A stretch of 64,000 nt of DNA from Micromonospora sp. FIMYZ51 (lineage in GTDB: Bacteria; Actinomycetota; Actinomycetes; Mycobacteriales; Micromonosporaceae): contig NZ_CP134706.1 in the NCBI RefSeq assembly GCF_038246755.1, positions 3,286,001 through 3,350,000 of the forward strand. Reading direction: 5' to 3'. The translations under genes were made by a program, and so were the position numbers. Positions 16,771-24,422 of the stretch are shown here, piece after piece; positions within the stretch are counted from its first letter, which is position 1, and every line of letters starts with the position of its first letter. The notes beneath the pieces are model-generated. The model searched no databases and was not told where the DNA came from. It worked only from the letters and a program-made list of their open reading frames with translations.

Positions 16771-19617
16771 TCAGCCGGTGAACGTGAAGTAGGCGCGGTG
16801 CTGGAACCCGTTGTCGAGGGTCAGCACGAACTCACGACAGGTACCGGCCCAGCTCTTGTCGGTCTTCCAGCCGAAGTGGTACTGGCCCTTCTTGTCGCCG
16901 GAGAGCCGCGACTTGCCGGGGCTGTCCGCCGGGACCGGGATCGGTCGCGGCGTGACCGAACCATCGGGGTTGACCGTCAGCAGCGTGTCGCAGTCGACCA
17001 GCCGGGAGTAGGGCGAACCGCTGGCCAGGATGTCCAGCCCCCGGTACTTCGGCAGCTGGAACTTCATCGGTACGGCGCTACCGGCCTTCGCCGTGTTCAG
17101 GCCGGGCTGCGCGGTACGACCGAGGAAGTCGGCCCGGCAGGACGGGTGGGTGTCGAACGCCTCGGTGTTGTCGTCGCGGTTGGTGGTGCCCTGCACCGCG
17201 CTGTAGCCGAGCCCACGGCGGGCGAACGAGGCCCACAGCGTGCAGGAGTTCTCCCCACCGGTCAGCGCGGCGTCGGCGGCGATGATGGCGTCGCGGCCGA
17301 CCACGAAACCGGGGCCGCAACCCTGCAACTTCAACCCGTCCATCACCAGCTGCATGGCGAGGTTGTTGCCGCCGCTGCTCCAGCCGTCGTACACGTTCGG
17401 GTTGAGGCCGTGCCGGTCGATGAGGTCCCAGGTCATGTCCCAGAGCACGGCGGCCCAGCCGTGGCCGATGCCGTGCGGGGCGGCCAGCGAGGTGCCGTTG
17501 AGCCAGCCACCGGTCTTGATGCTGTCGTAGGTGAAGGGCTGGATCTCCATGTTCCGGGAGTAGGGACGCGGACGCAGGCCGGCACCGCTACGGTCGTCCT
17601 GGTAGAGGATGTACGGCACCAGGCCGCGCGAACCCTCGGCGCTGTCCAGCTTCGGGTCGAGCAGCGTGGTGATCGCGAAGAAGTCGCTCCAGCCCTCACC
17701 CATCTGCTCGTTGCCGCTGAGGCAGTTGATGCCCGGTCCACCGGTGAGCCGGTTGGAGATGCCGTGGCCGTACTCGTGGATGACGATCCCGGCGTCGAGG
17801 TCGCCGTCGCGCATGCCCGGGTGGTCGGGGTGCTTGCGCAGCGAGCCGGTGCCGGTGCCGGCCGCGATCGCGGCCTTGATGGCGTCCCCGTCGGCCTGGG
17901 TGACCGCCACCGCCGGGATGGTGACCGGCGCGGTGGTCATGGCACCGGTAAGCACCGGTGCGGCCCCGGCGGCGTTGTGCGCGACCACCACCGCGTCGGC
18001 GCCGAGCGACTCGGCGACCTGGGTACGCAGCAGGTACGTGCAGGCCGTGGTGCCACCGTCGACCACGGCGATCCAGCCGCCGGTCGGCAGCGTGCCCGGG
18101 TAGGCGGCCACGTCGCAGCCGGTGCCGGCGTACACGAACTGGTGGTTGGACAGGCCGGCCGTGGTGACCGCCGGGCTGAACCGCGCCCAGCTGGCGTCGA
18201 ACGAGCCGACCCCCGCCAGGACGACCTGGTTCTGGGCGCCGAACTGGTTACCGGGCCACAGGTACATCTGCATCCGGGGAGTGCCCACCCCGTCGACGGC
18301 GGGGGTGGAGAAGTTGGCGTTGTTCGTGCCGCCGCCGTCGGCCGCCTCGGCCCGGACGTAGTCACCGCCGACGCCGCCCCGACCGTAGTTGTTTGCCTGG
18401 AAGTTGCCCGACGCCTCGTCGAAGCCGTACCGGTAGGAGACGTCGTGGATGATGTTGTTCCAGTAGAACAGGTTGGCGGTCGCCGCGTCCCGGTAGTTCT
18501 GCGGGTTCTCCCGCAGGTCGAGCGGGAAGTTGAAGGTAAGCGACGGCCCGCCGTCCGGGCTGCTGCCGAAGTCCGGCGCGTTGTTGTTGTCCTGGTCCTG
18601 GTAGGCGTGCACGTTGTTGCCCTGAGTGGTGGTGAACTCGGGGCCGGCCACGCCGTCGGTGTCGTGCCAGCCGTACGGCGAGGCGAGCCCGTCCGCCGGG
18701 TTGGTGACCAGGCGGCGGGGGCCGTCGTTCGGGCTCTCCGTCGGGTAGCCGTAAACCTGGTAGCTGGAGCCGTCGTCGACCGGGTTCGGCGAGCCCAGCT
18801 TCTTGCCGTGCCCGTGCCCGTGCCCGTGATCGTGGCGGTGCGCCAGGCTCCGGCCGGACACCTGCCCCAACGTCGTGGCCAGCTCGTCCACGTTCTCCTG
18901 GGTGGTCCAGTCGTCGGCGTCGAGCAGGTCGCCGGTCTGCGCGTCGACCGTGGCGTTCCACAGGTGCACGTCGGAGGAATCGTCGATGACCAGCTGCCAG
19001 GCCAGGCGCAGCCCGTCGCCGGTCGGGTGCCAGCCCAGCTTGGCCGGGATCGGCTGGTCGGAGATGCCGCTGCCGCTTACCACTGTGGACTGCGCGGCCC
19101 CGGCGGCGCGGCTCATCACCCGGGGGCTGCGCACATCGGCCAGGTCGAGTGCGTCGGCTGCCGCCTCGACCGCGTCGACCGCGTCGAGGTCGGCGCTGCC
19201 GGAGGTCGCGCCGGACAGGCCGGTGACCAGGGTGTCACCGACGAAGACGACGCTGCCGTCCCGGGCCACGTTGACTGTGGCGACGGCCCCGAAGACCTCC
19301 AGGTCCTTGTGCCGTTGGGCCAGGTTGACGTGGGTCACGCCGGTGTGCCGGCTGGTGTAGCTGGAGAGCACGGCGAGGTCGGCCAGGTCGGCTGCGGTCA
19401 CGTCGTACCGGTCCGGGTTGGCCCGCAGGTAGCTGGTGGCGATCTCCTCCGGGGATCCGCTGTTCGGGCCGGTCAGAAAGAGCGGGTTCGACCTGGCGGG
19501 TTCCTCGGTGGCGGCGGCGGGCTGGGCGGTGAGCGTGGTGAGGGACGCGACGAGCGTCGTGGACAGCAGCACCGCGGCATTGCGACGGAGCCTGGAACGA
19601 TGGACTTGTCGGGGCAC
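16771..19617 (-). CDS. Secreted M36 (fungalysin-type) zinc metallopeptidase
   Basis: The product has 948 residues. A signal peptide (AAVLLSTTLVASLTTLTAQPAAA) is followed by an FTP propeptide region, then the M36 catalytic domain. The zinc site is HEYGH (H614, E615, H618), with E641 in GEGWSDF as third ligand. A PA domain is inserted before it (region of CDVAAYPGTLPTGGWIAVV). The C-terminus has a PxKF-type domain (AVPMKFQLPKYRGLDI). A short His/Gly/Lys run (HRHDHGHGHGHGKK) lies between propeptide and enzyme. The GTG at 19617 was chosen because GGAGCAGAA precedes it and the signal peptide then starts cleanly. The enzyme would digest extracellular protein. Confidence 0.88.
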   Translation of the reverse strand: MPRQVHRSRLRRNAAVLLSTTLVASLTTLTAQPAAATEEPARSNPLFLTGPNSGSPEEIATSYLRANPDRYDVTAADLADLAVLSSYTSRHTGVTHVNLAQRHKDLEVFGAVATVNVARDGSVVFVGDTLVTGLSGATSGSADLDAVDAVEAAADALDLADVRSPRVMSRAAGAAQSTVVSGSGISDQPIPAKLGWHPTGDGLRLAWQLVIDDSSDVHLWNATVDAQTGDLLDADDWTTQENVDELATTLGQVSGRSLAHRHDHGHGHGHGKKLGSPNPVDDGSSYQVYGYPTESPNDGPRRLVTNPADGLASPYGWHDTDGVAGPEFTTTQGNNVHAYQDQDNNNAPDFGSSPDGGPSLTFNFPLDLRENPQNYRDAATANLFYWNNIIHDVSYRYGFDEASGNFQANNYGRGGVGGDYVRAEAADGGGTNNANFSTPAVDGVGTPRMQMYLWPGNQFGAQNQVVLAGVGSFDASWARFSPAVTTAGLSNHQFVYAGTGCDVAAYPGTLPTGGWIAVVDGGTTACTYLLRTQVAESLGADAVVVAHNAAGAAPVLTGAMTTAPVTIPAVAVTQADGDAIKAAIAAGTGTGSLRKHPDHPGMRDGDLDAGIVIHEYGHGISNRLTGGPGINCLSGNEQMGEGWSDFFAITTLLDPKLDSAEGSRGLVPYILYQDDRSGAGLRPRPYSRNMEIQPFTYDSIKTGGWLNGTSLAAPHGIGHGWAAVLWDMTWDLIDRHGLNPNVYDGWSSGGNNLAMQLVMDGLKLQGCGPGFVVGRDAIIAADAALTGGENSCTLWASFARRGLGYSAVQGTTNRDDNTEAFDTHPSCRADFLGRTAQPGLNTAKAGSAVPMKFQLPKYRGLDILASGSPYSRLVDCDTLLTVNPDGSVTPRPIPVPADSPGKSRLSGDKKGQYHFGWKTDKSWAGTCREFVLTLDNGFQHRAYFTFTG

Positions 19618-19845
19618 TTCTGCTCCTTTGGGGGTTGAAAGGACAGCATGGAGCGCCGATCCACGACCGCCGCGCCGGCCCGTCACGGTGCGTCCGCGAC
19701 GTTCGTCCGACCATCACGATCTGTGGTCATCGGTCGATGTGGATCACGTAGAAGCTACGGCGCGGCTGGCTGAACGGTCAATCATTTCGATGTTTCGTTG
19801 CGGATGGTCGTCCTTGCCCTGGCCCGCAACGTGGCAGGATGAGGC

Positions 19846-20400
19846 GTGCCCGAGCCACACCAGGCGCCGATCGCCTTCGAGACCAGCTGTGTCGTCGCGG
19901 CGTCGCTGGACGAGGTGCACCGCCACCTGAGCGACCCGAACAGCTACATCGGACTGTCGCCGCTTATCGTCGCGGTGCGCGACGTGCGGCCCGGCCGGGA
20001 CGCGCAGGGGCGGGCGATCGTCGACTACCTCGCCGTCGAACGGTTCCGGCTGTTCGGCCCGGTGCGCTGGGACAACGTGATCCGGGTACGCCTGACCCCG
20101 CAGCCGCCCGACCGGCTGGTCAGCGACGTACGCAGCCCGGGATGGGTGCGCCTGCGCGCGGTGGTGGAGTTGGCCGCCGTGGCGGACGGCACCCAGGTGC
20201 GGGAGCAGATCACCGCCTTCGCGCCCGCCCCGCTGCGACGGTTCGTGGCCGCCCAGGCCCGCCAGGCCGCAGCACACCGAGCCACCGAATTACCCCACCG
20301 AATACCCCCACCCCCACCCCCACCCCCACCTGACCCCCACCCCCACCCCACCGTTGATCATGAGGTTGGCGGCACTAGTCGATCTTCAAAGTGCCGCTAA
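19846..20400 (+). CDS. SRPBCC family protein with a repeat-derived tail
   Basis: The product has 184 residues. The first 145 residues match the START/SRPBCC ligand-binding fold of polyketide cyclase/dehydrase-like proteins (FETSCVVAASLDEVHRHLSDPNSY, LSPLIVAVRDV, WDNVIRVRLTPQPPDRLVSDV). The last 40 residues are odd: a Pro/His run encoded by CCCCCA repeats, then VDHEVGGTSRSSKCR encoded by the intergenic hairpin. That tail is not part of the fold. The GTG start at 19846 lies about 225 bases from the divergent M36 gene. The ligand is unknown. Confidence 0.75.
   Translation: MPEPHQAPIAFETSCVVAASLDEVHRHLSDPNSYIGLSPLIVAVRDVRPGRDAQGRAIVDYLAVERFRLFGPVRWDNVIRVRLTPQPPDRLVSDVRSPGWVRLRAVVELAAVADGTQVREQITAFAPAPLRRFVAAQARQAAAHRATELPHRIPPPPPPPPPDPHPHPTVDHEVGGTSRSSKCR
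20305..20352 (+). repeat. CCCCCA hexanucleotide tract
   Basis: About seven CCCCCA-type units, interrupted by CTGA, form a C-only strand whose complement (TGGGGG repeats) could fold as a G-quadruplex. The tract encodes the Pro/His tail of the SRPBCC protein. It faces a G-rich stretch at 20414-20441 across the hairpin, which extends the inverted symmetry. Confidence 0.75.
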
Positions 20401-20413
20401 CCTCATGATCAAC
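20353..20413. terminator. Long intergenic hairpin, bidirectional, inside both gene ends
   Basis: The arms are 23 bp (20353-20375 and 20391-20413) with one mismatch and a 15-base loop. Key sequence is GTTGATCATGAGGTT followed by GCGGCAC. It holds the stop codons of both convergent neighbours (TAA at 20398-20400 on +, TAG at 20377-20375 on -). Confidence 0.85.
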
Positions 20414-20947
20414 AGGGTGGGAATGGGGGTGGGAGTTGTGGAGTAGGCGGAGCTGGCCGATCTCGGCGACGTTCTTCATCAGTTCGGCGTTCACCCACGC
20501 GAGCAGGTGCCCGACGGTGTGCTGCGGGTCGCGCGGCCACGGGAACGGCGCGACCGCGTCGAGGTCGGCCTCGGTGAGCCGATCCAGTACGGTGAGCCAC
20601 TCCGCCCGCAGTTCGCGCAGCCAGGCGATGGTGGCCTCGCCGTCGCCGGGCCAGTGGACCTCGGTGCGGTCCCGGGGCGGCCGATCCTGGAGGTGGTCGG
20701 TGGCGACACTCCACCACCAGCCGAGGTGCCAGGTCAGCCAGGCGATCGTGGGCACCGGGACCGGATCGGGTTCGGTGTCGGCCCAGTCCGGCACCCACCG
20801 ACCGGTCGGGTCCGGGCGGACCGTCCAGGAATGCCCGGCAGGCTCCCAACGGAACTGCGCCGGCTGCAACCGGTCCAGGTGGTATTCGAACAACGACCAG
20901 GTCAGCTCGAACTGCCAGCGCAGCAGCTCACGACGAGTGACGGACAT
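20375..20947 (-). CDS. DinB/DUF664-type protein
   Basis: The product has 190 residues with the four-helix DinB-like fold: RRELLRWQFELTWSLFEYHLDRL, then WLTWHLGWWWSVATDHL carrying one metal-type His, and HTVGHLLAWVNAELMKNVAEIGQLRLLHNS. Relatives bind a divalent metal through three histidines and include thiol-transferases such as mycothiol-dependent enzymes. A role in thiol chemistry is only possible, not shown. The ATG at 20947 follows AAGGATC. Its last residues (VDHEVSGTLKID) come from the hairpin shared with the SRPBCC gene. Confidence 0.75.
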   Translation of the reverse strand: MSVTRRELLRWQFELTWSLFEYHLDRLQPAQFRWEPAGHSWTVRPDPTGRWVPDWADTEPDPVPVPTIAWLTWHLGWWWSVATDHLQDRPPRDRTEVHWPGDGEATIAWLRELRAEWLTVLDRLTEADLDAVAPFPWPRDPQHTVGHLLAWVNAELMKNVAEIGQLRLLHNSHPHSHPVDHEVSGTLKID

Positions 20948-21133
20948 CGGATGATCCTTACAGTCGGTCGGCGTACCGGGCGACCGGTTATCGGCTTCGC
21001 CTGGGCCGGAGCCCGAGGGACCGCCCTTTCGTTGATTGCGATCGAAGTTCGGGCGAGACATGTGTAAGCATCGACGTGTGGCGGTGCAAGGGTTAGGCTC
21101 CGAGTCCGTACAGTCTTCGATGCGAGGGGTGTC

Positions 21134-21811
21134 ATGTCCCGTCGAACCGGCCGGCCCTCCCATCTGTCGACCTCGTCGGCCCGGTCGGGACGTCCGCCGG
21201 CCCGGACCATCGCGGTGGGCGTGGTGGCGGCGCTGGTCGTGGGTCTGCTCGGCGGGTTGGTCGGATACGCCGTGGGGCGGCCGGACGCGACCGAGTCCAG
21301 CATCGAACAACTGCGGGAAGCGGACGCCAAGCGCGACGCGCAGCAGATCACCGAACTGACCGATCTGGCCCGCCGGACCGGGGAGGAACTCGGGCCGATC
21401 CTGGTCGCCATCAGGCAGGACGCGGAAGCCGGGCGCGCCCCCGAGGCGACTCGGGTCGGTCAGTGGCAACAGACCATGCGCCAACTGAGCGCGCAGTTCG
21501 CCGACCCGCCGTCGGGGATGACCGCGACCAACGTCGCCCGTGGCGGGCTGCGCAGCGCAGTGGAACAGGGCGCCGTCGCCGTCGACGCGGTCGCCCTGGC
21601 CATTGGTGGTCCCGTCGACGGGCGGGCGGAGCAGCTGACGCTGGCGGCGCGGCAGGCGGCACTCGCCGCGACCACCTGGTCGGTGGCGGCAACGCAACTC
21701 GACCAGATCAACATCGATGCCGGCAACGGCCATCAGCACGTGCACCTCGACGGCGATGGCGCGGAAGGCGCCCTGACCCCCGACGGTGCGGCGGAAGGCT
21801 CCGGTGGCTGA
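21134..21811 (+). CDS. Membrane-anchored hypothetical protein
   Basis: The product has 225 residues. A basic cytoplasmic N-terminus is followed by one membrane span (IAVGVVAALVVGLLGGLVGYAVG, about residues 26-50). An outside domain follows, mostly helical and rich in Ala and Gln (AKRDAQQITELTDLARRTGEEL, QWQQTMRQLSAQF), and the tail is acidic with HQHVHLDGDGAEG. I recognise no family. GAGGGG precedes the ATG. It precedes the Trypco1 gene by 122 bases, but a functional link is not evident. Confidence 0.65.
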   Translation: MSRRTGRPSHLSTSSARSGRPPARTIAVGVVAALVVGLLGGLVGYAVGRPDATESSIEQLREADAKRDAQQITELTDLARRTGEELGPILVAIRQDAEAGRAPEATRVGQWQQTMRQLSAQFADPPSGMTATNVARGGLRSAVEQGAVAVDAVALAIGGPVDGRAEQLTLAARQAALAATTWSVAATQLDQINIDAGNGHQHVHLDGDGAEGALTPDGAAEGSGG

Positions 21812-21933
21812 CCGCGACGCTGCGGTGGTTGATCCGCCCGGGCGACCCTGATCCGTTCGGCCGATTCGCATCGTTGAATGCGCCGGGCAGACTACTGGTT
21901 CCCCTGCCGTCATCGACAGTGAGGCGCTGCGTG

Positions 21934-22284
21934 ATGACCACCATGCTGCTGAAGGTGCCGGTCACCGAGGATGGCGAGGAGTACTTCGAGGTCGAGGTGG
22001 ACCGCCGGCACGTCGAGGCGATCACGCTCGCGGCGGGGCGGAGCCGGGGCGGTGCCTGGTCGACCACCGCACTGAGTGCGGCGATGGCGAAGGCGTTGCC
22101 GGCGTTGCGGATGGTCGCGCACGGGGTGCGCTCCGCCGCCGCGCCGGACGAGATAAGCGTCGAGGTGGGGCTGGCGGTCGGCGGCGAGACCGGCTTGATC
22201 TTCACGAAGGGCACCATGGAGGCGACCTTCACGCTGAGCCTCACCTGGCGGGGTGGTGGTGATTCCGCTCCGCCCGCCAGGTGA
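21934..22284 (+). CDS. Trypco1 (CU044_2847-type) small protein
   Basis: The product has 116 residues. The pattern VPVTEDGEEYFEVEV, then LSAAMAKALPALRMVAHGVRS and PDEISVEVGLAVGGETGLIFTKGTMEATFTLSLTWR matches the trypsin-co-occurring domain 1 family. That family is named for its constant association with trypsin-like serine proteases and is thought to be an adaptor or sensor, perhaps in biological-conflict systems. Here the converging neighbour is such a protease; the two genes overlap by 44 bases tail to tail. The ATG at 21934 was taken; the GTG three bases earlier is an alternative. Confidence 0.8.
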   Translation: MTTMLLKVPVTEDGEEYFEVEVDRRHVEAITLAAGRSRGGAWSTTALSAAMAKALPALRMVAHGVRSAAAPDEISVEVGLAVGGETGLIFTKGTMEATFTLSLTWRGGGDSAPPAR

Positions 22285-24208
22285 GGTGAGCTGGTGGGGT
22301 CGGCATGTTGATGCGATGCTCCGCCCGTAGTTGCCGGTACTGGTGCATGTCGATCGGCGACTCATCTTCGGGCATCCGGTCGGTGTCGGAGTAGATCTTG
22401 CCGTTGAGGTGGTCGATCTCGTGTGCCACGCTGCGGGCCAGGCCGCCGGTCAGCTCGTCGTCCCGAGTCTCGCCGAACCCGTTCTGGTAGCGCACGCGTA
22501 GGCCCCAGGGCCGCTTGACGATGCCGCGTACGTCGAAGAAGCTCAGGCATCCCTCGAAGTCGCGGGCCTCCTGCTCGCTCTGGTCCGCCACCACCGGGTT
22601 TACCAGTTCCAGGTAGTCCGTCGAGTCGGGCACCTTCACGATCGCGATCGCGTACGCCATGCCGAGCTGCGGTGCCGCGATCCCCATGCCCACCTCCGGC
22701 CGAAAAGCGTGGTACCGGTTGACCCAGCCGGCGACCCGCCGCAGGTGGGCGAGGATTCGCTGGGCCAGGAGGCGATCGTTCTCGGACCGGAAGTCGATGC
22801 TGCGGGTCTTTGCCGGCAGGTTGGACTGCTCCCGTCCGCGTGCCGGGTCGCGTACCTGAAGGATGCCGAACTGGCGCATGACGCTTGCCGCGTCCTCGGC
22901 CTCAGCGCTGTCCGGAATCCGCTGCCAGAAGAACCAGTCGAGCCGGATGCGGCGCTCCTCGGCCAGACTCTCCTCCTCCGCCGTGCGATCCCAGGAGTAG
23001 ACGGTGTGGTCGCCCTCCACCCGCACCTGAACGCCGGTCAGGGGCTCCAGGGAGGTCTCGGACGGCAGTGACGTCACGCCCCAGCATTCCGGCTCCAGTT
23101 CGGTGGGCAGGTGCGCCTCGACGGAGAGACGATCGGTGTTCGGCTTGATATTGCGCTTGTACCACTGTCCCCACATCTGGTCGCTTACCCGGTACTGATA
23201 ATCGATCGTGGCCTGCCGGCCCGGAGTCAGTAGCTGGTCACCCGGAAAACAGAGGTCGAAAGTGATCTCCTCGTGCCTTACCTTTGTTGCTTTGACGTCC
23301 ATTCGTAGAACTTCCACGTCGAGTACGCACCACGCGTGCAGATCGATGTCTCGAACGGGATTGCCGACACTGAGTGGGTGTTTGGCATGATGCCGCAGGT
23401 TGCGGACCGCCTCGTCGTTGAGAAAGCGCGCCACGGAAACCTTGATCTCGTATTTGGCGCGGGGCGTACCGCCGCCGTGCAGGAGAATCCGCCGTTGTCG
23501 TAGCGTGTAATGGGTGCCGTCGTAGTGCACCTCACCGTGATCGTGCAACAACGTCAGGCCGGGCCGTGTCGTGGCCGTGGCGGCCAGCGCCCTTTCCAGC
23601 AGCGTGCCGTCGAGCACGAGCACTTCCGCCGAGTCGTCCGTGGTGATCGCCTGGAGCATCCCGAGCACCGCTGACGTGCTGGGTTCCCAGACCGGACCAC
23701 CACTGAAGCCGGGCTGTACGCGAAAGACCCGGTGCACCACCTCGTCGACCTGCAAGCGGTGCTTGCCGACGGCACCGAGCAGCCGGCCCTGCACGTGTCG
23801 TCCCAGTGTCCGGCCGTGTCCCGGCCCCCACATCTGCACCAGTGTGTCGTGGCGGCTCTTCAGGTGTGCGCCGATTCGCAGCGGCACCGCGCCGCTGCTG
23901 GACACCGTCTCGCCGAGGCGGAGGACCGCCACGTCCTCGACGTCGAAGTCCTCCCCGGTCGGCAGCCAGGCCGCCACCTCCGCGCTGCGTTCGATCCAAC
24001 TGTTCGCTGGCCCGAGTAACGCGAAATGCAACCGAATCCGGGTGCTTTTCGCCACCGGCTCCGACTGGCGTGGTGCCCGTCCGAGTGCCGCGTTGACAAC
24101 ATGCGCGCAGGTGAGCATCATTCGTTCACCCACAAGGAACGCCAAGCCGACCCGCTCGCCTTCCGGCCGATCGAGCACAAAAGCGATCGACTGTTCGACG
24201 TGGTGCAT
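22241..24208 (-). CDS. Trypsin-like protease fused to a peptide deformylase domain
   Basis: The product has 655 residues and three parts. Residues 1-235 are a trypsin-like serine protease with the full triad: H36 (TCAHVV), D92 (VEDVAVLRL) and S169 (PGFSGGPVW). Residues 250-430 form a beta-rich region I do not recognise (YEIKVSVARFLNDEAV..., IRLDWFFWQRIP). Residues 440-655 are a peptide deformylase with all three motifs: GMGIAAPQLG (Q514), EGCLS (C554) and HEIDH (H596, E597, H600). There is no signal peptide, so it is cytoplasmic. The ATG at 24208 was chosen because GGAGG lies eight bases upstream; a TTG at 24229 is the alternative. A TATAGT box lies at 24246-24241. It converges on the Trypco1 gene. 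The fusion suggests linked cleavage and deformylation of protein N-termini, but substrates are unknown. Confidence 0.85.
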   Translation of the reverse strand: MHHVEQSIAFVLDRPEGERVGLAFLVGERMMLTCAHVVNAALGRAPRQSEPVAKSTRIRLHFALLGPANSWIERSAEVAAWLPTGEDFDVEDVAVLRLGETVSSSGAVPLRIGAHLKSRHDTLVQMWGPGHGRTLGRHVQGRLLGAVGKHRLQVDEVVHRVFRVQPGFSGGPVWEPSTSAVLGMLQAITTDDSAEVLVLDGTLLERALAATATTRPGLTLLHDHGEVHYDGTHYTLRQRRILLHGGGTPRAKYEIKVSVARFLNDEAVRNLRHHAKHPLSVGNPVRDIDLHAWCVLDVEVLRMDVKATKVRHEEITFDLCFPGDQLLTPGRQATIDYQYRVSDQMWGQWYKRNIKPNTDRLSVEAHLPTELEPECWGVTSLPSETSLEPLTGVQVRVEGDHTVYSWDRTAEEESLAEERRIRLDWFFWQRIPDSAEAEDAASVMRQFGILQVRDPARGREQSNLPAKTRSIDFRSENDRLLAQRILAHLRRVAGWVNRYHAFRPEVGMGIAAPQLGMAYAIAIVKVPDSTDYLELVNPVVADQSEQEARDFEGCLSFFDVRGIVKRPWGLRVRYQNGFGETRDDELTGGLARSVAHEIDHLNGKIYSDTDRMPEDESPIDMHQYRQLRAEHRINMPTPPAHLTWRAERNHHHPAR

Positions 24209-24347
24209 CAGCCAGACCTCCGTGCGCAACGGGAGGCCATACTATAGGCCGCCCCGGCAACCGGGCTATCGGCGTCGGGCGACCCGCCGAGCGGGAATTG
24301 CTCAGCATGGTCGTTGCGGACACGTGGCGATCCCGGTTGACGCGGTA

Positions 24348-24405
24348 GGACATTGATCGGCGGCAAACGGAACATGCTGTTCACATTTGCCGCTGATCAA
24401 TGTCC
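24348..24405. terminator. Long hairpin downstream of the ABC-F gene
   Basis: The arms are 20 bp (24348-24367 and 24386-24405; core GACATTGATC and GCGGCAAA) with one mismatch. The loop contains a second small dyad, GAACATGCTGTTC. It starts 17 bases after the ABC-F stop and would end that transcript before the protease gene promoter. Confidence 0.75.
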
Positions 24406-24422
24406 CGTGCTGCCGGTCGCGC

